DNA of 64,000 nucleotides from Eubacterium callanderi (GCF_900142645.1 NZ_FRBP01000001.1:186001-250000); one strand, 5' to 3'; numbered from the stretch's first letter, positions 1-9,037 are shown. The notes: generated by a model not told the origin, from the letters alone. Numbers and translations are program-made.

Positions 1-759
1 TTGATCTGTCAAAACGGTCGGTATACCATTGATTTTGAGGATTTTGAGCAGAAGATTATTGATCATAACGTCAAACTGTTTATTCTCTGCAGTCCGCATA
101 ACCCTGTCGGCCGCGTCTGGACAAGGGCGGAACTGACACGGATGGGCGATATCTGCCTCGCTCACAATGTCACAGTTGTCTCAGATGAAATCCATGCAGA
201 TTTTGTATATGAAGGGCAGACGCACACCATTTTTGCCAGCATAAAACCAGCCTTTGCCGACATCAGTCTTACCTGCACAGCCCCCAGCAAAACCTTTAAT
301 CTCGCCGGACTTCAGGCCTCCAATATTTTTATCCCCAACCGGTCACTCCGCCACGCCTTTAAGGCGGAAATGGAACGTTCCGGCTTCAGCCAGGTAGGCC
401 TCATGGGGCTCGTTGCCTGTCAGGCTGCCTACGCACACGGCGCAGAGTGGCTGGAGGCACTAAAGCAATATCTTGCCTCCAATTTATCCTTTATCCGTGT
501 TTTTCTGAAAGAAAACTTACCAGAGGTAAAACTTATTGATCCAGAGGGAACCTATCTTGTATGGCTGGATTTTAGGGAATTGGGCTTGTCGGAGGATGCT
601 CTGGAAAACCTGATCGTTAATAATGCCAAACTGTGGCTGGACCGCGGCGCCATGTTTGGTCCTGAGGGCGAGGGCTTTGAACGTTTTAACATCGCCTGCC
701 CAAAAGCAACGCTGGAAAGAGCCTTTTCTCAGCTTAAGGCGGCAATTGACGCCCTTTAA
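1..759 (+). CDS. PLP aminotransferase / C-S lyase, MalY/PatB type (5' truncated)
   Basis: This is the C-terminal two thirds of a fold-type I PLP enzyme. The MalY/PatB family covers cystathionine beta-lyases and related aminotransferases, usually about 390 residues, so roughly 140 N-terminal residues lie left of the window. The TTG at base 1 is probably an internal codon. Seen: the NPVGRVW segment, an Asp in SDEIHADF that would hold the pyridine nitrogen, and the Schiff-base lysine in SKTFNLAGL (about residue 97 of the visible part), which is the MalY/PatB signature. An arginine near the end (ERFNIACP) fits the substrate carboxylate. A lyase releasing homocysteine or H2S is as likely as a true aminotransferase. 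A terminator follows directly. Confidence 0.85.
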   Translation: MICQNGRYTIDFEDFEQKIIDHNVKLFILCSPHNPVGRVWTRAELTRMGDICLAHNVTVVSDEIHADFVYEGQTHTIFASIKPAFADISLTCTAPSKTFNLAGLQASNIFIPNRSLRHAFKAEMERSGFSQVGLMGLVACQAAYAHGAEWLEALKQYLASNLSFIRVFLKENLPEVKLIDPEGTYLVWLDFRELGLSEDALENLIVNNAKLWLDRGAMFGPEGEGFERFNIACPKATLERAFSQLKAAIDAL

Positions 760-765
760 TCCTGA

Positions 766-797
766 CGGCAGAAGCAGAAGCCTCTGCCGCTTTTTTA
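766..797 (+). terminator. Rho-independent terminator after the PLP enzyme
   Basis: An inverted repeat (CGGCAG...CTGCCG) starts a few bases after the stop codon and is followed by six T residues. Confidence 0.8.
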
Positions 798-947
798 TTG
801 CCAAGCTTAAATATTCCTTTTATTCCAACCCTTGTAGCAGAAGCTTAATTTCCTGCGTCTTATAACCTGATACCCTTTACAGCGATTATTGATGGATTTT
901 TTCTTCTTATTATGATAGTATTACAAAAAAAGGAGAGAATTCGAAAC

Positions 948-2570
948 ATGGCTCAAGCTATTTATGTTTTTGGACATCAAAATCCCGACACGGACTCCAT
1001 TTGCGCCTCTCTTTCCTATGCCTACCTGAAACAGGCTCTCGGAAATGAAAACGTCGTGGCATGCCGTCTTGGTAATATTAATAAAGAAACAAAATATGTA
1101 CTGGATTATTTTAATGTGGAGCCGCCTAAGCTGATCAAAAGCGTTAAGCCTCAGGTTTCCGACCTTCATTTCAATAATTTTTCAATGGCGACAGAACAGG
1201 ATTCGGTATTAAAAACCATGAATCAGATCATTTCAAATCCCGGCCGTTCTCTGCCCGTTGTCGATACCGATAAGAAGCTTCTTGGTATCATCTCACTTCC
1301 AGATATCATCCAGGCCTACACAGACCCTTATGTTGAGTCTATTCTCAAGGACACCGAAACCCCTTATAAAAATATCATTGAAATTCTGGATGCCCGTATT
1401 ATCGGAGAGATTCCACATGACTATGTTACCGGCAATGTCTACACCAATACCGAGCTGGTCGCCGGTCAAAAACTCAACGCAGAGGATTTTGTCGTCACAG
1501 CCCTCAATGATGGCTCACTTGAAAAGGCTTTTAATGTCGGTGCAGAAAACATCATTATCTCCAACACACCGATTGGAACAATGCCTCTGATTCCTGAAAA
1601 TTATAAAGGACTCGTATTCCTTTCTAACCATTCTCCTTTTGAGGTTATCCGACTTTTAACCCAGGTAATCCCAATTACCAACTTTGTAAAGCGCGAAAAT
1701 CTGGAGTACTTTGTCACATACGAAACAATTGATGATGTCAAAGAAAATATGCTGACCTCTAATCATACAAGGTTTCCAGTTGTCTCTGAAGACGGTATGG
1801 TTCTTGCCTCCATTACCAAAAGTAATTTGCTGGACTATAACCGTAAACAAGTTATCCTCGTTGACCACAACGAACGCGGGCAGTCTATCCGAGGCGTGGA
1901 GGAGGCTGAAATTATCGAGGTTATCGACCACCACCGTGTCGCTGAAATTCAGACGGCCACACCGCTTTATCTCCGGATTGAGCCTGTAGGCTGCACCTGT
2001 ACCATCGTAGCCAGGATGTACCATGAGCGGAATATCCCAATACCGCGCCCTATCGCTGGTTTAATGCTTTCGGCTATTATTTCAGACACCCTGCTTTTCC
2101 ACTCTCCTACCTGTACTGAAACCGACCGGAAAATTGCAGAAGAACTGGCCGATATTGCTGGGGTTGATCTGAAAGCCTACGGCGAAAACATGCTGGTAGC
2201 CGGCAGTAATCTGGCAGACATGTCTCCGAAAGAAATCTTATCAGCGGACCGCAAACGCTTTACCATGGGTAACTATAAAGTTATGGTTTCTCAAATCAAT
2301 ACTGGCGACTTTAAAGGTATGTTTAAACAGCTCAGACCAGTATTATCCGAAATGGAAAAAGCGTGCGCTGAGGAGGGATTTGACCTTGCTGTCCTGATGG
2401 TAACTGATATTATTATGGGCGGCAGTGAAATACTGGTGGCCGGAAAATCCAGAAAACTTGCCGAAGCTGCTTTTGGTATCGGAGAGAATGACATCAGTAA
2501 ATTTTTTCCTGGTGTTTACTCCAGAAAAAAACAGGTTGTGCCGCCGCTTATGAATGCTTCGGCGTTATAA
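948..2570 (+). CDS. ppaC: Manganese-dependent inorganic pyrophosphatase with CBS and DRTGG domains (family II)
   Basis: Hydrolyses pyrophosphate to phosphate in the cytoplasm, pulling biosynthetic reactions forward. The protein is 540 residues, matching CBS-containing family II enzymes rather than the short ~310-residue form. Seen: the N-terminal DHH-family metal motif GHQNPDTDS; a regulatory insert with one CBS half (PVVDTDKKLLGIIS), a DRTGG-like region and a second CBS half (RFPVVSEDGMVLASIT); then the DHH motif (VIDHHR) and the C-terminal DHHA2 part. CBS inserts in this family bind adenine nucleotides, so regulation by AMP/ADP is expected. The ATG at 948 is chosen over an in-frame ATG at 912 because AAAGGAGAG lies just before it. 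Confidence 0.93.
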   Translation: MAQAIYVFGHQNPDTDSICASLSYAYLKQALGNENVVACRLGNINKETKYVLDYFNVEPPKLIKSVKPQVSDLHFNNFSMATEQDSVLKTMNQIISNPGRSLPVVDTDKKLLGIISLPDIIQAYTDPYVESILKDTETPYKNIIEILDARIIGEIPHDYVTGNVYTNTELVAGQKLNAEDFVVTALNDGSLEKAFNVGAENIIISNTPIGTMPLIPENYKGLVFLSNHSPFEVIRLLTQVIPITNFVKRENLEYFVTYETIDDVKENMLTSNHTRFPVVSEDGMVLASITKSNLLDYNRKQVILVDHNERGQSIRGVEEAEIIEVIDHHRVAEIQTATPLYLRIEPVGCTCTIVARMYHERNIPIPRPIAGLMLSAIISDTLLFHSPTCTETDRKIAEELADIAGVDLKAYGENMLVAGSNLADMSPKEILSADRKRFTMGNYKVMVSQINTGDFKGMFKQLRPVLSEMEKACAEEGFDLAVLMVTDIIMGGSEILVAGKSRKLAEAAFGIGENDISKFFPGVYSRKKQVVPPLMNASAL

Positions 2571-2586
2571 TTTAATAAATCTTAAC

Positions 2587-2617
2587 AAAAGAGAAGGAGT
2601 TTCATTCTTTCTCTTTT
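2587..2617 (+). terminator. Probable terminator after pyrophosphatase gene
   Basis: AAAAGAGAA pairs with TTCTCTTTT across a loop of about 12 bases, followed by a T-rich stretch. The stem is AT-rich and of modest strength. Confidence 0.55.
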
Positions 2618-2674
2618 CTTTTGTTTATATTTACTCTATAATGGTATAAAGAATTAATATGAAAGGAGACCTGC

Positions 2675-3475
2675 ATGCAACGAATTAAACAAAATATGGT
2701 TTGTATCTTGATTCTCATTTTTGCATGTCTGCTTCTGCTTTCAGGATGCAGTAAAAAGGAACTTGTCAATAACAGTATTACCGGAGAAATCCTGGATTCG
2801 GAGAAATCCGAAGCACTGATTGACGGTACCTATACCGCCATATCCAAGTATTATGATCCCAGAGGCTACGGCCAGAGAATAACGGCCTCCGTGCACAAAG
2901 GCATTATCACAAAGGTCACCTACGAGGAAACCAACGCTCAAGGAACCAACCGTCTGTCCGTTCCCTCTCCCAAAGAAGGCTGGACTGAAACAGATCTGAG
3001 TCTGGGCACTGTTTATTCAAAGCTTTATACGAGTTTTATTGAAAGGCAGAACCCTTCAATCGACACGGTGACCGGTGCTACACAGACCACTGAAAATTTT
3101 AAAACCCTCGCTTCTTCTGTCTTTAACGACTGTAAAACCGGTGACACAACACCTAAGGTTATCAATGATTTTATCTGGACCTATACGGCTGAAAGTCCAA
3201 CTGAGGATGCGTTGGGATATAAAGGCAAACTTTCGATAACCTTTGATAATGACACCATCACTCAGGTAGTTTATGATGAATACAAAGACAATAATCTTAA
3301 ATCCTCGAATGTGTTGATGAAACAGTATTTTGCATCGCTGTCAAAGGAAACCATACAAAAGCAGAACCTGACTCCAGTAACTGTCGACCCGGTCAACAAC
3401 CCGCTGGAAGCCACTAAATACAATGAATTGCTTCAGGTTATTGCCAATCAGAGGACGCCCTTTGGTTCAGTATAA
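2675..3475 (+). CDS. Lipoprotein with FMN-binding-type domain
   Basis: A 266-residue exported lipoprotein. It has a basic N-terminus, a hydrophobic stretch and a lipobox LLSGC with the lipidated cysteine at residue 25. Two related beta-rich segments follow (about residues 48-90 and 160-205; GTYTAISKYYD and ITFDNDTITQVVYDEY). Between them DTVTGATQTT (about residues 128-138) resembles the threonine motif to which ApbE-type transferases attach FMN in RnfG/NqrC-like domains. A covalent flavin and an extracytosolic electron-transfer role are inference. No ApbE is in the window. AAAGGAGAC precedes the ATG by five bases. The neighbours give no functional hint. Confidence 0.7.
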   Translation: MQRIKQNMVCILILIFACLLLLSGCSKKELVNNSITGEILDSEKSEALIDGTYTAISKYYDPRGYGQRITASVHKGIITKVTYEETNAQGTNRLSVPSPKEGWTETDLSLGTVYSKLYTSFIERQNPSIDTVTGATQTTENFKTLASSVFNDCKTGDTTPKVINDFIWTYTAESPTEDALGYKGKLSITFDNDTITQVVYDEYKDNNLKSSNVLMKQYFASLSKETIQKQNLTPVTVDPVNNPLEATKYNELLQVIANQRTPFGSV

Positions 3476-3524
3476 AAAAGAATAAGCGGAAAATCCCAAT
3501 GGTTTGGCGTTATTCCTTTTTGAC

Positions 3525-3553
3525 TTGACAAAAATGCAACAAACATATATACT
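3525..3553 (+). promoter_or_regulatory. Sigma-A promoter of the XRE gene
   Basis: TTGACA at 3525-3530, a 17-base spacer and TATACT at 3548-3553. This rules out an upstream in-frame ATG at 3553 as the start of the next gene. Confidence 0.85.
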
Positions 3554-3615
3554 TGAATAAACTGGTTATGATCGCTGCGTCAAAAACTAACATATTTATT
3601 AGAGAAGGTGGAAAA

Positions 3616-3987
3616 ATGGAGAATAATACATTTGGTTCACGTCTTAAAGCTTTAAGACTGTCTAAAAATCTAACTCAGGAGAAATTCGCAAATATTTTTT
3701 ATCTTAATAAAAGTTCAATTTCTAAATATGAAAAAGATAAAAATTTGCCTGAAAATCAATTATTAATTAAAATCGCTGACTTTTTTGATGTATCTGTTGA
3801 TTATTTGTTATGTAGAACATCCCAGCAAAAATTATTGCCAAGCAATCCAAAACCAATGAGCGGTGAAGAATTCTTAAGCTCTTATGTTTTCTCTGAGGAA
3901 GAAACGGAAGCTTTTGCAGCTTATTTTTCTTTCCCCGACGACTTGAAAAAGGAAGTTTTAGACTATATTCGTTTTAAACAACAATAA
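3616..3987 (+). CDS. XRE-family transcriptional regulator
   Basis: A 123-residue protein with an N-terminal lambda-repressor-like helix-turn-helix at about residues 8-62 (SRLKALRLSKNLTQEKFA, then LNKSSISKYEKDKNLP) and a short acidic C-terminal part of unknown role. It probably represses or activates a small set of promoters, possibly its own. The ATG at 3616 is preceded by GAAGGTGG and lies about 60 bases after a consensus promoter; the longer reading frame from 3553 would begin inside the -10 box. Its codon use is more AT-rich than that of the flanking genes. The targets cannot be inferred. Confidence 0.85.
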   Translation: MENNTFGSRLKALRLSKNLTQEKFANIFYLNKSSISKYEKDKNLPENQLLIKIADFFDVSVDYLLCRTSQQKLLPSNPKPMSGEEFLSSYVFSEEETEAFAAYFSFPDDLKKEVLDYIRFKQQ

Positions 3988-4040
3988 TTCAAAGCTTGGG
4001 AACCTCTCACTTTCCAGGTCATCAGTAAAAGGTTAATTAA

Positions 4041-4070
4041 AAAACCCGCTGTCTTCTCAGCGGGTTTTTA
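4041..4070. terminator. Bidirectional terminator
   Basis: AAAACCCGCTG and CAGCGGGTTTT flank a 6-base loop, with A and T runs on both sides. It can serve the XRE gene on the plus strand and the small ORF on the minus strand. Confidence 0.9.
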
Positions 4071-4087
4071 TTTATATCATTATTCTT

Positions 4088-4159
4088 TTATACCAGTAAC
4101 GAAATAAATATGCCTAAGAAGCTAATCATTCCGATACCCAACAATTTGTCATATTTCAT
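4088..4159 (-). CDS. Putative 23-residue membrane peptide
   Basis: A short frame from ATG at 4159 to TAA. It encodes a basic N-terminus (MKYDK) followed by an unbroken hydrophobic stretch ending in ISLLV, so it could be a single membrane helix. A TATAAT box (4199-4204) lies 40 bases upstream and a terminator lies just downstream, so a transcript is plausible. The ribosome site (ACAGGTGAC) is only moderate. No family is recognised, and the frame could be chance. It lies downstream of metH on the same strand but appears to have its own promoter. Confidence 0.5.
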   Translation of the reverse strand: MKYDKLLGIGMISFLGIFISLLV

Positions 4160-4198
4160 TACGGTCACCTGTCTTTCTCTGATTTTTAACTTACTGAT

Positions 4199-4204
4199 AT
4201 TATA
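4199..4204 (-). promoter_or_regulatory. Candidate -10 box for the small membrane peptide
   Basis: TATAAT on the minus strand. The -35 region is poor (TTGTAG at 19-base spacing), so the promoter is tentative. Confidence 0.4.
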
Positions 4205-4317
4205 CCCGACACATGTATCAAGCCTACAACCATGAAGTTAAAAATTTTATGAATTAAGTAAACATAATGAAATCGCTTGTATCATTTTAATTCCGAATTG
4301 TTACAATCTTTACAAAT

Positions 4318-6693
4318 CTATTTTTCAAAAATGCTCTGGGCAATGTTAACACCGGCTTTTGCATCTTTACCGTAATAATCTGCTCCGATATCAGCCGCGT
4401 ACTCAGCGTTGAGCACTGCACCGCCGACCATCACAGCTGTTTCCGGACAGCGTTCATGAAGCTGACTCACGGTTTCCGCCATATTTTTGACAGTTGTTGT
4501 CATCAGCGCGCTCAGGCCGACCAGCCGGATATTCTCCTTTTTGACAGTCGCAACAATCCTTTCTATCTCAACGTCCTTGCCAAGATCCAGTATTTCATAG
4601 CCGTAATTTTCCAGGATAACCTTCAGGATGTTTTTTCCAATATCGTGGACATCTCCTGAGACAGTAGCCAGTACAATCCGTCCTTTTATGATCTGTTCCT
4701 CAGCGCTGAGGTGGCTCTTGATAATCTCAAAAGATTTCTGAACAGCTTCGGCTGCAAAAATAAGGTTTGGCAAAAATGCTTCCCCTGTCTCAAATTCCTC
4801 GCCCACAATATCAAGACCGGGTATCAGATAGTCATTGACAAGGGCCATCGGGTCCAGTGTCTTCAGGAGTTCTTCCGTTGCAACAGCGGCCTCTTCCTTC
4901 ATTCCCTTAACGACCATTTTTTTAAGATCAGGCAGTGCTTCACCTTTATCCTTGGCTACCGGGGCTGCCGATTTACTGTTATATTTTGTGACATATTGGA
5001 TACAGCTTTCATCATAACCCCAAAGCCCCCTGAAGGAGGTGACAACATCCATCATTCCCTGGTCAGAAGGATTCATAATCGGCGTGTTTAAACCTGCTGT
5101 AAAGGCCATGGTGAGAAAGGTGCGGTTCATCAGCTCTCGGTTTGGCAGCCCAAAGGAAATATTGCTGATGCCAAGCACTGTTGGAACCTGCAGTTCTGAA
5201 TGAATCAGTTCAAGGGCTTTGATGGTTTCTTTCACCATTTCCTGCTGGGCCGATGCGGTCAGAACCAGACAGTCGAGCAGCATATTCTTTTTGGGAATTC
5301 CCATGGACGCTGCTTTATGAATGATCCTCTTCCCAATGGCGAGACGGTCCTTAGCCTTTTCAGGAATACCCTTTTCATCCATGGTCAGTCCGAGAACGCA
5401 GGCGCCATATTTTCTGGCAATGGGCAGTATCCGCTCCATAGAGCTCTGTTCCCCATTGACAGAGTTAATAATCGGCTTTCCATTATACTGCCGCAGTACC
5501 GCCTCAATGACCTCAGGGTCTGAGGAGTCAATCTGCAGCGGCAAATCAACCAGATTGCTGACAGCCTCGACAGCCTTCAGCATCATTTCCTTTTCATCAA
5601 TATCCGGCAGCCCAAGATTGATGTCAAGAATGTGAGCCCCTTCCTTTTTCTGTTCTATGGCCAGCTTTTTAACAAGGGAAAGCTCTCCGCGGCGCAGCTC
5701 TTCCTTTAACGCCACGTTTGTCGTTGGGTTAATACACTCTCCGATGATGCGGATATCCTGCCCCAGCGCAACGGTTCTGGTTCCTGTTGCCACAAGTGTC
5801 TGCTGTTTCTCAGGCCTTAAATTCCCGAGATCTGGAAGCGGAGAAACTTTTGTGGCATCAATGGTCTTTTGGATATATTCCGGGGTTGTCCCACAGCACC
5901 CGCCCAGCACAGATGCCCCATTTTGTGCAATTTCCGCCATATAAGCGGCAAATTCGTCCGACGTTATATCATAGAAGGTTTTTCCATCCGCCACCCGCGG
6001 AAGGCCCGCATTTGGCTGAACAACAACTGGGACCGAAGCATACTTAAGCAGCGTATCAATAACCGGCATCATTTTATCTGGACCGGTAGAGCAGTTGATC
6101 CCGATGGCATCTACTCCCAAGGCTTCAAGTACCGTCACAACGGTCTGGGGATCGGAGCCTGTCAATGTGCGCCCATTTTCCTCAAAGGTCATTGAGGCGA
6201 TTACCGGCAAATTGCTGTGCTCTTTTGCCGCCAGAACAGCTGCCTTCATTTCATAGATATCGGTCACGGTTTCAATCAGCAGCACATCCGCCCCCGCCGC
6301 AGCCCCAATTTCGACCATCTGCGCAAAATAATGATACGCTTCGTCAAAGCTGATCTCCCCAAGGGAACCGATCAGAGCGCCCAAAGGGCCGATATCCAGG
6401 GCGACATAGCCAGGCTTCAGTTCCTTTGCCAGCTTCACAGCCGCTGTAATGATCGCTCCCTGGTCGTATTCCGTATCGTTTAGCTTATAGCCGTTTGCTC
6501 CGAAGGTACAGGTCGTGATAATATCTGCCCCGGCTTCAATATAGGCTCTGTGAATGTCCTGAATAATCTCAGGATGTGTTAACGTCAGTGCCTCTGGCAC
6601 AGGACCGATATTTTCAAGCTTTGCCTGAAGCAGGCTTCCCATGGCGCCGTCAAGATAAAGTCGTTTTGTTTTTAATGCTTCTGTAAATTTCAT
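4318..6693 (-). CDS. metH: Cobalamin-dependent methionine synthase lacking the activation domain
   Basis: A 791-residue protein. An N-terminal homocysteine S-methyltransferase domain (to about residue 285) carries zinc-ligand motifs GINCS and GGCCGT. A pterin-binding methyltetrahydrofolate domain (about 310-560; IIGECINPT, HILDINLG) follows, then a B12 cap and a B12-binding Rossmann domain with the lower-ligand motif DVHDIGKN and GGAVL. It would methylate homocysteine from methyl-THF. The chain stops after the B12 domain, so the AdoMet-dependent reactivation domain of E. coli MetH (about 1,230 residues) is absent and must be supplied in trans. It is the last gene of the SAM-riboswitch operon. 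The ATG at 6693 follows GTGAGGACT; a longer in-frame start at 6747 would overlap the preceding gene. Confidence 0.93.
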   Translation of the reverse strand: MKFTEALKTKRLYLDGAMGSLLQAKLENIGPVPEALTLTHPEIIQDIHRAYIEAGADIITTCTFGANGYKLNDTEYDQGAIITAAVKLAKELKPGYVALDIGPLGALIGSLGEISFDEAYHYFAQMVEIGAAAGADVLLIETVTDIYEMKAAVLAAKEHSNLPVIASMTFEENGRTLTGSDPQTVVTVLEALGVDAIGINCSTGPDKMMPVIDTLLKYASVPVVVQPNAGLPRVADGKTFYDITSDEFAAYMAEIAQNGASVLGGCCGTTPEYIQKTIDATKVSPLPDLGNLRPEKQQTLVATGTRTVALGQDIRIIGECINPTTNVALKEELRRGELSLVKKLAIEQKKEGAHILDINLGLPDIDEKEMMLKAVEAVSNLVDLPLQIDSSDPEVIEAVLRQYNGKPIINSVNGEQSSMERILPIARKYGACVLGLTMDEKGIPEKAKDRLAIGKRIIHKAASMGIPKKNMLLDCLVLTASAQQEMVKETIKALELIHSELQVPTVLGISNISFGLPNRELMNRTFLTMAFTAGLNTPIMNPSDQGMMDVVTSFRGLWGYDESCIQYVTKYNSKSAAPVAKDKGEALPDLKKMVVKGMKEEAAVATEELLKTLDPMALVNDYLIPGLDIVGEEFETGEAFLPNLIFAAEAVQKSFEIIKSHLSAEEQIIKGRIVLATVSGDVHDIGKNILKVILENYGYEILDLGKDVEIERIVATVKKENIRLVGLSALMTTTVKNMAETVSQLHERCPETAVMVGGAVLNAEYAADIGADYYGKDAKAGVNIAQSIFEK

Positions 6694-6703
6694 AGTCCTC
6701 ACT

Positions 6704-7417
6704 TTAGTCCAATTCAATTTCTCCCCACGCGCCCATCCGGTTGTCAACGATGATCAGGGCACCCTTGATGCCAGCGATACCTTTTATCCACTCGATGGCA
6801 CTGCTGATATCCTCGTGAGTTCTGACCCGGTTTCCAAGAGCTGTGGCCGCAGCGTCAGAGAGATAGACATCCTCGCTGACAACAGTGGCAGCATCTGCCT
6901 TTCCAAAGCTGAGCGAATGCCCAACGGTACCTGATGAGGTACAGATTCCTATGGGATGGGAGGCTGGCTTTATTTTTAATGCCAGATCCTTAAAAGCAGA
7001 GCGGCCTGCATCAATGGCAACCCGGCGGGTTTTATCCGTCTTTATAAACAAGTCACCGCCGTTTTCAACGATGACTTCTTTGTTCTGTTTTAAAAGCACT
7101 CCTCCGACGCTGGCTGAGACAGCTCCCGCCACAGCCGCCATCGGACCGACGCCCACAGCGGCGGCGGCAGTTTTCATGCGTTTGATCATTGCCGGATCAC
7201 GCTGCAAAACCGGTATCGGCTCAAGCGATGTAAAGAACTCAGGCACTGCCCTTCCATAATTTCCCAGTATTTTCCGGGTTTCGTGAACCTGACGCTGCAT
7301 CAAATCAGTCTGGTCTGTCTCCGACGCGATCAGAAGATCTGTCTCATATTCCACAACGCGGTAATAAACCAGGCCGTCAGCCTGCATTTTATCTCGATAA
7401 ACACGTTTTTCGTACAT
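6704..7417 (-). CDS. UPF0280 family protein (ApbE-like fold), homocysteine-pathway associated
   Basis: A 237-residue protein of the UPF0280 family, known mainly from methanogens and anaerobes and repeatedly linked to homocysteine biosynthesis. Seen: a Gly/Ala-rich core (VGPMAAVAGAVSASVGG), ENGGDLFI as in ApbE-like proteins, and a C-terminal VDNRMGAWGEIEL. Its biochemical step is not established. Its place between the NIL-ferredoxin and metH supports a role in sulfide incorporation into homocysteine or in supplying a cofactor. The ATG at 7417, with AGGACA before it, is preferred to an in-frame GTG at 7444 that lies inside the previous gene. Confidence 0.8.
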   Translation of the reverse strand: MYEKRVYRDKMQADGLVYYRVVEYETDLLIASETDQTDLMQRQVHETRKILGNYGRAVPEFFTSLEPIPVLQRDPAMIKRMKTAAAAVGVGPMAAVAGAVSASVGGVLLKQNKEVIVENGGDLFIKTDKTRRVAIDAGRSAFKDLALKIKPASHPIGICTSSGTVGHSLSFGKADAATVVSEDVYLSDAAATALGNRVRTHEDISSAIEWIKGIAGIKGALIIVDNRMGAWGEIELD

Positions 7418-7421
7418 TGTC

Positions 7422-7823
7422 CTAAATAAGGGTATGGATAGCACGGACCGGGCAGGCTTTAATACAAAGTGCGCATTCCAGACATTTTTCGGGATGATAG
7501 GTCAGGAGCCAATTCTCATCCATATCCAGAGCTCCCACAACACAGGCGGCAGTACAGGCGCCGCAATCCACACAGCGGTCCTTATCCACCGCAATGACAG
7601 AGACGACCTCCTTAACGTCAACGCCGCTCTTTTTAATAAAGGCGATCCCTTTCTCAATGTTATCCTCTGAGCCAGAAACTTCAAAAAGCAGGGTGCCGTT
7701 CACGTCATCATCGACAAAAGCCTTTAAAATATTCAGCTGCAAATCATAATCCCGGATCAGCTGGCTTGCAATGGGTTTGCCGGTTGCTTCTTTTGGGAAG
7801 TTCAAAACAATTTTTTTTACCAT
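7422..7823 (-). CDS. NIL-domain 2x[4Fe-4S] ferredoxin of homocysteine biosynthesis
   Basis: A 133-residue protein. The first ~75 residues look like the NIL ligand-binding fold also found at the end of methionine ABC transporters. The C-terminal half is a two-cluster ferredoxin (CVDCGACTAAC and CLECALCIKACP). It matches the architecture of the methanogen NIL-Fer protein that works with the DUF39 protein to convert aspartate semialdehyde and sulfide to homocysteine; it probably supplies the reducing electrons. Its start codon directly abuts the stop of the DUF39 gene at 7823, and it is separated from UPF0280 by only a few bases, so translation is likely coupled. Confidence 0.88.
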   Translation of the reverse strand: MVKKIVLNFPKEATGKPIASQLIRDYDLQLNILKAFVDDDVNGTLLFEVSGSEDNIEKGIAFIKKSGVDVKEVVSVIAVDKDRCVDCGACTAACVVGALDMDENWLLTYHPEKCLECALCIKACPVRAIHTLI

Positions 7824-8983
7824 TATTTGTTACCCCCTTCTTTTATTTTCAGGCTGTTAAGCGTATTGTTGACCGGGAATTTCGTTACAGGTTCCTGGAG
7901 GAAAAACTCACCTTTTTTTATCCATCCTGTCAGCTCATCTGCAATAGTTCTTGCCTTTGTAAGGCTGGAGAGCGGCGAGGTCCGGATCTTTTTCCCATCG
8001 ATTTCGACAGACCCGCTGCGCAGCTCTGCATAGCTGACCTTTTTAATGACTGGCCGGTCTTTATCGCTGTAGTCCATGATATTTGTATGGAGCTCTGCGT
8101 CTGTTACTGAGACAAACTGCATCATTTCTTCATCTAAAATAGGAATTGGTATCCCAATCCCCACAAACATGGATACTCCATAGCGTTCAAAAACAGCTGG
8201 CTGAATGTATTTTGTGTTCATCTCACGCATTTCGCCCATGACGGCCAGTGTCCCTGCTCCGCCCAGCGGATATCCTTTGTCATCCCGGGCGCCTCCTGAA
8301 TTAAACTGAGTCCCCATCCATGAGACATAGCCTTGAGCACCGGCTAAGAAAATGCGCGTACCCATACCGATGGTTTTATACAGAGGATCATTCAGTAATG
8401 GACTGAGGGCCCCGGCAGTACTATAAGTGATGTTTCCCATATTGGGGTGTAAAATTCCCATATAAGTGTAGATACGTTTTTTTGAGGTATTGATGGCCGC
8501 ATTATAGTTCTGATAGCAGTTTCTCGGATTGTAAAGGTAAGCTTCGTTCATGTCCTTCAGCCCTACCCAGGTATCGATTTCCTTTCTCGGATAGCAGTCT
8601 GTCCCTGGCGAGGTGGCGTGGAGATGTACTTCCTTACCGTCAATCAAATCGCAGATGACGTGTGCACCGCCATATTCTGCGCCTTTATCTGAAGATGGCT
8701 GTGTTGCTCCAATGTAGGTATCGACAGCCGCCAGTCCACCGTAGGCTTCAACATTGTTCAGCTCAATCTCTGCCATACGGATCGGCGGATCGGCGTGTCC
8801 AAAATTTAAAAAGGCGCCGGATGAGCACATGGGTCCAAAGGTAGCTGTTGTAACAACATCCACATACTCTGCCGCTTCTTTTGTTCCGCGTTCCTTAACA
8901 ATATCAATAACTTCTTCGGCTGTGACAATGACGGCCTCGCCTCTGGCAATTTTCTCATTAATTTCCTGATAAGTCTTTGGCAT
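7823..8983 (-). CDS. Homocysteine biosynthesis protein (DUF39)
   Basis: A 386-residue member of the DUF39/HcyBio family. In Methanosarcina a DUF39 protein with its NIL-ferredoxin partner makes homocysteine directly from aspartate semialdehyde and a sulfur donor, bypassing O-acetylhomoserine and cystathionine. Seen: the Cys/Gly-rich motif FGPMCSSGAFLNFGH near residue 55, then the family segments GATQPSSDKG and FLAGAQGYVSWMGTQFNSGG. The ATG at 8983 has a strong GAAGGAG. Longer in-frame reading runs back through the SAM-riboswitch RNA and cannot be the protein. It is the first gene of the operon. Confidence 0.9.
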   Translation of the reverse strand: MPKTYQEINEKIARGEAVIVTAEEVIDIVKERGTKEAAEYVDVVTTATFGPMCSSGAFLNFGHADPPIRMAEIELNNVEAYGGLAAVDTYIGATQPSSDKGAEYGGAHVICDLIDGKEVHLHATSPGTDCYPRKEIDTWVGLKDMNEAYLYNPRNCYQNYNAAINTSKKRIYTYMGILHPNMGNITYSTAGALSPLLNDPLYKTIGMGTRIFLAGAQGYVSWMGTQFNSGGARDDKGYPLGGAGTLAVMGEMREMNTKYIQPAVFERYGVSMFVGIGIPIPILDEEMMQFVSVTDAELHTNIMDYSDKDRPVIKKVSYAELRSGSVEIDGKKIRTSPLSSLTKARTIADELTGWIKKGEFFLQEPVTKFPVNNTLNSLKIKEGGNK

Positions 8984-9004
8984 ATTTACTCCTTCTCTTT
9001 CTAT

Positions 9005-9037
9005 AAAAAAACTCATTTTCACCAAATGAAAATGAGT
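9005..9037 (-). terminator. Riboswitch-controlled intrinsic terminator
   Basis: ACTCATTTTC and GAAAATGAGT form a hairpin followed by seven T residues on the minus strand, between the SAM aptamer and the DUF39 ribosome site. This is the expression platform of a transcription-attenuating riboswitch. Confidence 0.9.
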
